Shown here: piece after piece, positions 55,440 to 64,000 of the stretch | Layout of the letters: each line of letters starts with the position of its first letter | Numbering within the stretch: the first letter of the stretch is position 1 | Origin: Calendula officinalis | Lineage: Eukaryota > Streptophyta > Magnoliopsida > Asterales > Asteraceae | Length of the DNA stretch: 64,000 nt | NCBI GenBank assembly: GCA_963853835.1 | Contig: OY970823.1 | Span: forward strand, 67,837,845-67,901,844 | Direction: 5' to 3' | Notes under the pieces: model-generated | What the model saw: only the letters and a program-made list of their open reading frames with translations | Told to the model about the DNA's origin: nothing | The model's database searches: none | Made by a program: the position numbers and the translations under genes

Positions 55440-57748
55440 AAACCCAGTTTAATTAGTAATCATCAATAAACATCCTCTAAAATATATTATAAACCCATAA
55501 TTAATATTTTAGGCCTAGGATCCATATATCACATTCTCGCCGCAAGGTTTGGGCACTTCCCGATGAGACATGCTATTTCTGGTAGGTAACATCCTTACCG
55601 ATCGTATCAAGACTTGACACGATTCCTAGGGGTCGTAGAATCTTTATACTTATAACTTATTACAACCTTGTACAATCTAATTGTACATTTCTAAGTTAGT
55701 AATAAAGTCTAGTATGTTTATTCTACTCAAGTACTTTTTGGGCCGGGACTCCCGATTATCACAAAAGTAGATCAGACCATCTAAGACAGTGCGATGTTCT
55801 GCGCCGGGACTCCCGATTATCACAGAACCTTACGCACCCTAACACTCGCAATGATTTGAATCCATATCTAAAGTTCTTTATCCTTACAATATGAATATCG
55901 TTTAACAAGTGAGGTGTTCCATTAGGTGGATGGTACTTAGATCTAAGATTTTCTTGGGTTTGTTTTAGTCTTAAATTAAACTTAAACCTTTATTCCAATC
56001 TTAATCCTTATTTAAAATGTGTGACTTGTGAATTGAAGGGTTCTACAAGACACCTTTTTAAAACTTAAGAACTATTCTTTAAAACTTATAGTTTCAAGAA
56101 TTTGCGCGATTTTATATGTATACCAAAAACGAGGTGTACGAAACGTTTTACTAGATTTTGTGAAAAACCTTATCTAGAATAAAACTTACTTGTTTTATCT
56201 TACTTGAAAAAACTTAAATCTTATGTTAAACTTTTAATTCTTTTATGATTCATGAACTTGAAACATAAACTTAGTTTAACACACCTAGTTCTTCATATGT
56301 CTAATAATGAAATTAAACATTTGTTTTGACTTATTAGATTCGACCAAAACTTATGTCTTAATGACACACTTATAAACTTTGTGATTTTTTTGTGTAGCTC
56401 TCACTAGCTTCAACAACCATGATGAAACTTAAGCTTACACAATCACCGGTTTATACTTGGTGAAACTAATAAACTTATTATATAAAAACTATATATAATA
56501 ATTCTTAGTTTGTTTAAACCTTTCTTATATTTAACTTGAACTAGTTAAATATAGGTTCTTGTTATTTTTACTTGATCATTAATCTAGTATATTACATGTC
56601 TTGTAAAATACATATATTATACTTGTATAATTATCTAGTTATAATAACTTATAACTTTATACACCTTGTAATAATATATATAACTTTGTATATTTCTAGT
56701 TAATCATATAATTTCAACTTGTACAATTTCTAGTTAGAATAAAATTATAACTTTGTACTTTCTAGTTTTAATTATATAATAACTTTATATAACTAGTTAT
56801 ACTATTATCTTTAAAGATCAAAATAATATTACCCTTTTTAATTGTTCCATTTTTATCTTGTATTTAATGTATTCGTATATATGTATATTTTATAATAAAC
56901 TTATAACATTCTAATAAGAATATTACATCTAATTTATACATATGTATTTTAACTTAATCTAATTAAAATACGTACAAACTTATTATATCTTTTAAAATTC
57001 AATTTTACCTAATAATTAAAAATTCCGAAAATTTTAATACATATATATAAATAATTAAATACACCTTGTTAATTTTAGAACTTAAAAATTAACATCCTCT
57101 TTATCAATTCCCTAAATTAATTAGATGAACCCTAATCTTGTTTTTGACCAATCAAAACTAGGGTTTTGACTTTCTTGATCAAAGACATTATTTTAATTAA
57201 AAGATTAATTTTAATCAATCCTATTTAATTCTTTTAAACTATTAAACTTAAACTAGTTTAAACTTCTAGGGTTCTTTTTAGGGATTCGAAAATCTCAAGA
57301 CTAGGAAACTTTTCCACCAATTAAACTAGGCTAGTTTAATAAACTTGGTGTCCAAGTATCCTCTAGATTTCGAAAATCCTAAGGGATTAGGAAAGAATCC
57401 TTTTGATCAATTAAACAAATCTTGTTTAACATACTTGATCCTAGGGTTCTTCCTAGGCCACGAAAATTCTAGGAAGTAAGGAAAGAATCCTTTTGATCAA
57501 TTAAACATATCTTGTTTAACATACTTGATCTTAGGGTTCTTCCTATGTGTTTCGAAAATTACTAGGGTTTTTTAGAAACCTTCTTGATCAATTAAACTTA
57601 GACTAGTTTAATATTCTTGGTCTTAGGGTTCTTACCCTCTTTTTCGAAAATTATGAAGAAGAAGAAAAAAATACTTGAAACAAAAAAAAACTTAAAATTA
57701 AAGTAAACAAACAATCTTTGTTAATCTAGTCTAGATCTCTAAACCAAC
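55440..57748. other. 5' leader region of the Gag-only element
   Basis: Over 2 kb of AT-rich leader between PBS and gag. GCCGGGACTCCCGATTATCA is repeated at about 55742 and 55802. From 57250 to 57640 four related ~100-bp blocks contain CAATTAAAC, CTTGTTTAA, ACTTGATC and TAGGGTTCTT. No ORF. Confidence 0.6.
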
Positions 57749-57760
57749 GCTCTGATACCA
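57749..57760 (-). other. primer binding site (initiator tRNA-Met)
   Basis: Minus strand TGGTATCAGAGC one base after the 5' LTR end. This fixes the orientation of the element. Confidence 0.9.
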
Positions 57761-57761
57761 C

Positions 57762-58697
57762 TGTAGGGATTTACTACGCACCATGCGACTGATCAACCAC
57801 TTGGGTCGACCTCCTAGTGTACTTGGTTCGAACCTTGCTGACCAAGAACATGAACTTGTTCTTGACCGGTTAAAACCAACTAGCTGATTTAATCCCTAAA
57901 TGCGGAACTGGGATTAAACCTAATCCTTAAATCCTAAAGGATTGGGATGTTGGAAATCTAGATTAGGTTAACAAGAAAGAAACCTTGTATGAAAAACTCG
58001 AACACACACAATGAATGTGTGTTCGTCGAACACTCACCAAGAACCCTAGGGTTCTTGGTGTTCTCGTCTGTCGAACAAGAGGAGAAGGAGGAAGAGTGTT
58101 CCATGAATCATACCTTAGGTTAATGCTTAAGATAAGTCCACTGATGATGAACACGACGAACGATCCTCTAGATGATCACTTGCAACGATCTTGGATCTTC
58201 AAGACTTATCTCTTACACTTTAAACCCTTATAGTTTTACTAGTTTATTATTGTTGCACTTATCTATCAAATGTCTAGTATTAACACACTAATAATTCGGT
58301 ACCCATATACACGAATTATATATACTTGTATGTATACTTTTAATAGTTAATTATATAATAACCTTTATATAATTTACACAATAATATTATCCAATTACTA
58401 TATGATTTAATAGCTTTAAATCATATCATGGATAACCTTTAATTAACACATTGTATATTTACTCAACTAGTAAATGTATAACTACTTGTATTAATTAGTT
58501 AGTTGAACTAATCTAGTAATAAGTTAAACTTAACTTAATACTTAACTGATTCATAATGACTATTATGAATCATTCCTCTTCGTAGTATCGTTGCATAACT
58601 TGCTCGTATTACATGCACTCACCGGTGTGACCCTTAAGTGTTTCGTAGGCATGGATGTATCATCATAGGTTGACTAACTGTGCACATAATTCCTTCA
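57762..58697 (-). repeat. 5' LTR of the Gag-only element
   Basis: 936 bp with the same ends. A deletion joins CAAGACTT to ATCTCTTAC at about 58205 relative to the partner LTR. Confidence 0.9.
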
Positions 58698-58863
58698 GAA
58701 TTGACTATGGAAATTAAAAGTTTTGAAACTGTTAACCTAAACTGTCGTAATCGCAGAACGGCGTGGGTATAAGGCAACGTATTTGTTCGAACGAAAAGCA
58801 TCTAATACGCTGTAAACGAAGCGTATAAGAATCGAGATTCAGATAGATTTTAGATATGCAGTA

Positions 58864-58995
58864 CCTTGGGCGGAGAAATGGAAGGCGGGTAAGGGGACAT
58901 TTGTTAAACGAATTGACATCAACGGGACTTCGCATCCATGGCAACACTGCTACTTTCTTTCTCGCAATCTTCTGGTCTTTTGCTTGTTCCTCCAT
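58864..58995 (-). pseudogene. exon 1 of the RH1-type helicase pseudogene
   Basis: ATG at 58993-58995 gives MEEQAKDQKIARKKVAVLPW and RSPVDVNSFNKCPLTRLPFL, the conserved N-terminus of plant RH1 (VLPWMRSPVDV). A donor GT follows at 58863. The LTR element 50170-58697 lies in the following intron, separating this exon from exon 2 by 8.8 kb. The exon itself has no lesion. Confidence 0.85.
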
Positions 58996-59171
58996 TATTA
59001 CAGAGAAACAAAAGCAGGTGATGACTCTGATGAATTTGTCGGGGATTTTACAGTTCTGGAGGAACAGAAATGAGAACTGATATTGCTACCACAATTTTTT
59101 GTTTTCTCAAATTGACTTAATAGTTATACAGCAGACTGTAAAATCACCCCCTAATAATGCTGCCCTTAAAC

Positions 59172-59716
59172 TAGGGATGCAAATTTAACCTGGGGGTTTG
59201 GGTACCCGCGGGTACCCGAGTCTTACGGGACGGGTATTACCCGTCTAAATGGGTAACGGGTATGGGATGGGTTTAAATTTCATACCCGGAAGCGGGTACG
59301 GGTCGGATACGGGTTTTTTAATACCCGCATCGTGTATACCCGACCCGAACATATATATTAATGTGTAATTTTTTTTAATACATGTTTAGCTCACTAGTCA
59401 CTACACAAACTTAGCCAAACTCTTAATCTCTCATTAGCCCAATTTAATAATGGTTAAAATATGCCTCGTCTCCCGTTAGTCCATTACGTATTGAACGAAA
59501 TAAGCTTGAACGAACTAAGAGTATTAAATGTGTTAGCTATTTTGTTTAATTTTTTTTATTGAACGGGTACCCGTCGGGTTACCCGTACCCGGCGAGGATT
59601 TTTCTACCCGAACCCGACGGGTATTTACGGGGCGGGTACAAGTATGGGAATAGCGGGTCGGATACGGGTACGGGTTTTGCAGTACCCGCTACTACCCGTA
59701 CCCGTTTGCATCTCTA
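59172..59716. mobile_element. nonautonomous hAT element made of GGGTACCCG words
   Basis: TAGGGATGCAAA / TTTGCATCTCTA TIRs, 545 bp. Flanks CCTTAAAC and CCTGAAAC are an 8-bp duplication with one change. Both subterminal parts are dense in GGGTACCCG, CGGGTACGGGT and their complements. The plus ORF at 59559-59870 is a chance frame. Confidence 0.9.
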
Positions 59717-59826
59717 CCTGAAACCAAACACCCATTCAAGAAAACTAGAATATGTATTGGACGGGTTTCAAAACCGATTTGCAACCGGTTTAGACCATTT
59801 TCAACATTGCATGATTGAATCAGTTT

Positions 59827-59912
59827 ACAAACTGTTGGACTGGGTCCGCGTAGAGCTTTATAAGAATTAACAAACTGTTGGACTGGGTCCGCGTAGAGCT
59901 TTATAAGAATTA
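59827..59912. repeat. 43-bp perfect tandem duplication
   Basis: ACAAACTGTTGGACTGGGTC plus 23 further bases is present twice in direct succession without change by eye, pointing to a very recent event or an assembly artefact. Confidence 0.95.
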
Positions 59913-60448
59913 TCCGGTTTTAGCAACCGTTCTTTTTTCGTTAAACGTAGCCGTTAAACAGGATTTAAACACCAGATTTTGACAAAAAGTCGAATTGAAT
60001 TTGGTCTGAACCGGTTTAAGCCGGATACATACCTCACTCTCCAAAACCAGGTTAAAACTAAACCAACTTCAACGGGATACAACCCCACTCTCCAAATTTG
60101 GGTTAAAACTTAATCGCCTTCACCCAAACTAGTTTTGACTTTTATTGATCGAAACCGAACCGTTCCTTAAACCGGTCCGGTTTAAAACAAAATCCGACTT
60201 GTGCTCCTTTTCCCCTTATAGGTAATTTAAATTCACACACATGTCATATGCAAATATACACTTATTGAGTTATTAGTTATTCACATTTTTCTTTTGCACA
60301 GGCAACACACTGTCACACATGCACGCAACATGCATACATTTTCGCACCAAATTCACACACATGTCATTTGCTCTCACTTATACTCTTATCGGGAATCTCC
60401 CTGTAAATAATCTCTCTACATACAGATGAATGTATAATTGTTTATATA
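59913..60448. other. intergenic DNA with AACCGGTTT-rich words
   Basis: No gene. Several GGTTTAARCCGG and CCTCACTCTCCAAA words recur between 59985 and 60190, perhaps a degraded hAT relative without identifiable ends. Confidence 0.35.
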
Positions 60449-60761
60449 CTTCCTCCGTATCAAAATTAGTGACACACTTTCTATTTTAGGGTGTATCAAA
60501 ATAAGTGACACACTTTGATAACTTTCCTTATTTGGTAAAAGTAGTGGGACCCATACCCACTAACTATCCACTTTAATAAAGTGAAATTACTCTTATACCC
60601 TTACTTTTACTTTTAAAACTCATTAATATCACTTTATTCAAGAAAAGTGGGACACATCCTCCACTAACTATGTACTTTAATCTATTTTAACCTCAACTTT
60701 AATCTTTTACCTCAAAAAACGTGTAAGCTAATTTGTGTCACTTATTTTGATACGGAGGAAG
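60449..60761. mobile_element. Stowaway-like MITE
   Basis: CTTCCTCCGTATCAAAATTA to TTATTTTGATACGGAGGAAG, TA flanks, 313 bp, very well preserved. Confidence 0.9.
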
Positions 60762-60763
60762 TA

Positions 60764-60959
60764 TTACGTTACTGAATATAAAAAAATGGTGAAGGGATGG
60801 TATTTATGTAATTAATCGTTAATAGAGTTCCAAATTCCAAGTAGATGAAATGAAACCAGTGTCATAAATAGGATCTCCTCGCTAGTCTGAAAAGAACCCA
60901 ACCACTTTGATTTCTTCTCTTTAATCAAGTTCTGACCGGCGGCACAGGCACGGGCACCG
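60764..60959 (-). other. possible exon tail interrupted by the MULE
   Basis: On the minus strand an open frame crosses the MULE insertion point if the element and one duplication are left out, and ends in LLGIWNSIND before a stop at 60812. The part right of the MULE (63928-64000) is GC-rich and open in the matching frame. I do not recognise the protein; it may be a gene end that continues beyond the window or a leader region. Confidence 0.25.
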
Positions 60960-63918
60960 GAGTTTTTTACATAAACGGTGTTTTGAAAATAAATATTTAC
61001 CAAATAGGTGTGATTTGAGAAATATTTACCAAATAGGTGTTTTTCACCTTTTGACCTTTTTTATCCAACTTTAAATTATTTTATTTTTTTGCTTTATATC
61101 CATTTTTCTAATATTATATATGACTTCAAACATATTATATCTCATATTATGATCACAAGTTCACGACAATTTATTAAAGCACAATAAACGTCATTGTTCA
61201 ACAACAATACTAGTCATATTAAAGTTAAAACCAACATCCAACGTAGAACGGTTTTTAGGTACAAAATACAACTTCTCAAGAAATAAAAAGAAAAAAATTA
61301 ACCATTCAATTAGCTTGGCTTAGACGGACATTTTTTTCGATTGTGGCCGCTTTTCTTACAAATACCACAATGGTAGCTATTTTTTCCTTCTTTGAAATCC
61401 ATTCCATTTTTTAGTCTTGTTGAGCGGGGACGGCTTTTTGTATTTCGTAAAAGCTCTAAATTTGGAAGCAATTCCCTTGATGTTGATTTTGGCCAATATG
61501 CTTCATGAGGAAGAGGCAAAAAATCAGATGCCCAAGTAGCACAATACTCCACAATTGAGTAACAGTTATGAACATATTGTGAACTATTCAAGTGAAATGT
61601 GGCACAAGCACTCAAAACATGGGGACAAGGATATTTAAATATCTCCCACTTACCACATGTGCAAGTTTTTTGCTCCAAATTAACAACTTGCACATTTCCT
61701 CTTCTTTGAGTTGTCAACTCAAGTATGCCTTTCTCTCGATTATAAGATCTCACTTTATGTGCACTTGCTTTTGACCTCAAAGCCACTTGTTTTGCAACAA
61801 CATGGGGAGTATATACATCTCCATTAGCTAGGTCATTAGATCCTAAGGGACGCCTCACCTCAAAATAATGCACCAATCTATAAAACGTAAGTTGGACACA
61901 AGCAGTGATTGGTAAAAAACGGGCACCTTTGAGTACACTATTAAAAATATCTGACAAATTTGTTGTAAGCAACCCAAATCTCTTACCACCATCATGTGCA
62001 AGTGCCCATCTACGAAATGGACCTCTCTGAAGCCATTGTCGAGCTTGTGGATTTAGCTTTCCGATTTCTTCCATGATCGAGTCAAATTTTCGAAGTTGAT
62101 TTTGACTCCCGGCACGATACGCTAAGGCTTTTAATTCTGAATTACGAAATTTGTCATTAAAGTTGTTGATAAAGTGCCGTAAACAATACCTATAATAAAT
62201 AAATAATAACGTTAGTCATAAATAATAGCTATGAATTTTTTTTATTTGTAAAATTCCAAATAGCGTACATGTGTATTTACCATACAAATGTGTGCCATCA
62301 ATACTAATCACCGGTCGACAATGCGCAAACCCCATGATAGAAGGAGCAAAAGCCCAAAAAACACGTCTAAACTCCACATGTTCTCATCAATCGAAACACA
62401 CCACTCAACTATAGTCCCCGGATTGAACTTTTGAAGTGCACCAAGAAATTTTGGTAAAGCGGCATAAGATTCTTCCCAATTGCCAAACACTTGTTCAATT
62501 GCTTTTTGTCTTCCATACCAAACCTTTTTATATGATGGAGTATAGCCTAATTTATTAACTATTTCGGCCGTCAAAGCAGGAATACCAATTGAAGGTTGTT
62601 CTTTTATAAGATGTTTCGTTTCTTCAGCTATCAAAGTCGCATCTAAGTTTGGATGGTCTTGAGAAATGGAATTGTGTAAACAAGTATGTGGGCCAATGTA
62701 CCTTGTAATTTCAAAATATCCACTTCGTGTTCGTTTACTTGCACGAACTTGCCATTTGCAACCAGATTCTGAATTTAACTTGCATTTTATGATGTGGGCG
62801 TGTCTCAACAACCGCAAATTGTCTATGTGTCTTAATGTTATGGAACTTGATACATCTAATAACTTCATCTTTATCCTTGAAGGTGTCTTTCCCCAACTCT
62901 CGTGTAAAATCATTCTTGGAATTTGATTGTGCCACAAGCCACTTACTATCACTAGTGGCATCTGTTTTTTCCATATTAGTGAAAGTTGAAGGTACTTGAA
63001 AGTTATCAGAAGATGTTTGAACCTTATCTGCATGCATCATCTTCTTCAACATCTTCTTCTTCTTCAATGTCAACACGTCATTTGCATCAACTTCATTGCT
63101 CACAACAGCAGCTTGAGAGATTGTAAAAATGTCTTCATTCTGAATCATGTCTGATATGGCATTAGCATGACTTGTGTTTGTTAATGGTTCATTCCGAATC
63201 ATATGGCATTAGCATGACTTGTGTTTGTTAATGGTAACTCATTGCTCCTTTCTATCACGACAGATTCATGTCTCATATGTGTGTGAATTGGTTCAACCTT
63301 TATATATATTTCAAGGTCACTTACTTCTTGATGAAGATGAATCACATCAAACATGATGCCATCATCTTTAATAGGAAGAGGAATGTATTTTATAACATTT
63401 TCAATACCAACCGATGGATATCTGCAGATTGACTAATTCATCAAATTGTATGCCTTTGTTAACCTTGATTGCTTTTTTTGGTGCTTCACTATAATTTATA
63501 CCATCAAAAGTTGACCCACCCCAATAGCAAAATAGTGTGGCAACATCCATCTGCCAATTTCGATTCAGAAAGAAAGAAAAAATTGTTATTGTTCAATGTA
63601 TATTAAGATTTATGAATTAGGGCTTGAACTTACCATCAATGGCGAGGCAGTTGAGGACGTCCGGTCAGAGCAGCAAGCGACGGTCGACTGGTAGGAGGGC
63701 GGCGACGATCGCCGGCGGAGAGGGTCCGACGATGGGATTTGGCGCCGATTGGAGTTCAAATGGGGAGTGAAAGGTTTGTGGGCGAGCAGTAGACTTCAAA
63801 AAAGTAAGTGGGGTTTTTTAATTTTAAAAGAACACCTATTTTGTAAATAAGTTTAAAATGACACTTGTTTAATAAATATTTATATTCAACACACTATTTT
63901 GGTAAAAAAAAAAAACTC
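60960..63918 (-). mobile_element. Mutator-like (MULE) element, internally deleted
   Basis: Perfect 9-bp duplication CGGGCACCG at 60951-60959 and 63919-63927. TIRs start GAGTTTTTT and share AATAAATATTTA and AATAGGTGT over about 100 bp. One transposase pseudogene fills the minus strand. 2959 bp. Confidence 0.95.
61310..63650 (-). pseudogene. MULE (MuDR-type) transposase pseudogene
   Basis: Minus strand, start area near 63640. N-terminal acidic part (about 63200-62950), MuDR-type DNA-binding domain (KDEVIRCIKFHNIKTHRQFA, then CKWQVRASKRTRSGYFEI and GPHTC about 62700), GRQKAIEQVFGNWEESYAAL (about 62500), then the start of the MULE domain with the first catalytic Asp in SIDGTHLYGKY (about 62285). 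The following ~100 residues, with the second Asp and the Glu, are absent: homology resumes at 62188 with YCLRHFINNFNDKFRN. The C-terminal frame from 62074 has a SWIM zinc finger (CTCGKW...YPCPHV) and a CCHC knuckle (CGICKKSGHNRKKC). Frame breaks near 62370 and 62760-62960. Inactive. Confidence 0.9.
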
Positions 63919-64000
63919 CGGGCACCGTCACCACCGCGAACCCAGACTTCCCCGAGGCACCTAACCAACACACACTGCACCTTAAAACACACAAACAAAC

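Larger units (their letters stand above)
50170..58697 (-). mobile_element. LTR retrotransposon with Gag only, in intron 1 of the helicase pseudogene
   Basis: Perfect 5-bp duplication GAATT at 50165-50169 and 58698-58702. Orientation is minus: the 5' LTR is 57762-58697, the PBS lies at 57749-57760, gag at 54.4-55.4 kb, and a PPT-like AAGTGGGAGTC near 51275-51290 precedes the 3' LTR 50170-51273. No protease, integrase or RT sequence is seen in more than 6 kb of internal DNA, so it depends on a partner element. The internal region contains a Stowaway, which contains a hAT element. Confidence 0.9.

Noticed and set aside
59559..59870. 103-codon plus-strand ORF
   Set aside because: First half is GGGTACCCG repeat of a hAT element; the frame runs across the element border by chance.

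Overview
This is an intergenic, repeat-dominated stretch of a plant nuclear genome. The evidence is split genes with GT/AG introns, complete plant LTR retrotransposons primed by initiator tRNA-Met, Stowaway, hAT, CACTA, MULE, PIF/Harbinger and Helitron-type DNA transposons, a tRNA-derived SINE, and a decayed piece of chloroplast psaB. The style of the Copia Gag, its extra third ORF and the Harbinger protein recall what I remember from asterids, especially Asteraceae; that placement is inference. I see no bacterial features, CRISPR array or rRNA.

Only one host gene looks intact: a three-exon 2-oxoglutarate/Fe(II) dioxygenase of the ACC-oxidase-homolog/D4H type on the minus strand (2606-4547), with all metal- and 2OG-binding residues. 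A second host gene, an RH1-type DEAD-box RNA helicase (minus, 47610-50063 plus exon 1 at 58864-58995), is a pseudogene: its P-loop is destroyed by a small deletion and an 8.5 kb LTR retrotransposon sits in intron 1.

Layout. 1-2.6 kb: a Pack-MULE-like element carrying an alpha/beta-hydrolase exon. 2.6-4.5 kb: the dioxygenase gene. 4.67-16.14 kb: a young 11.5 kb Copia element (SIRE-like) with matching 639-bp LTRs, a 5-bp target duplication, gag, pol and a decayed third ORF; it is saturated with an ACTACTGRT-type motif and ends about 60 bp from the dioxygenase TATA box. 16.1-28.2 kb: AT-rich DNA with foldback MITEs, a CACTA element, a hAT/MULE-like element split by a solo LTR, a psaB fragment, a solo LTR with TGTAACG ends, a rearranged TRIM inside a Helitron end, and tRNA-like SINE remnants. 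28.2-32.1 kb: a composite LTR element. 33.4-41.8 kb: a tandem duplication of about 2 kb, one copy expanded by a solo LTR that itself holds another solo LTR of the same family. 42.1-43.4 kb: a broken Harbinger transposase. 43.5 kb: a SINE with a long target duplication. 47.6-59 kb: the helicase pseudogene with nested LTR element > Stowaway > hAT. 59.2-64 kb: a hAT element, a Stowaway and an internally deleted MULE.

The genes do not form a pathway. The window's biology is transposon layering: nearly every element can be bounded by its target duplication, so the relative order of insertions can be read. The most unusual signal is the ACTACTGRT motif, dense in both the noncoding and the linker-coding parts of the Copia element.
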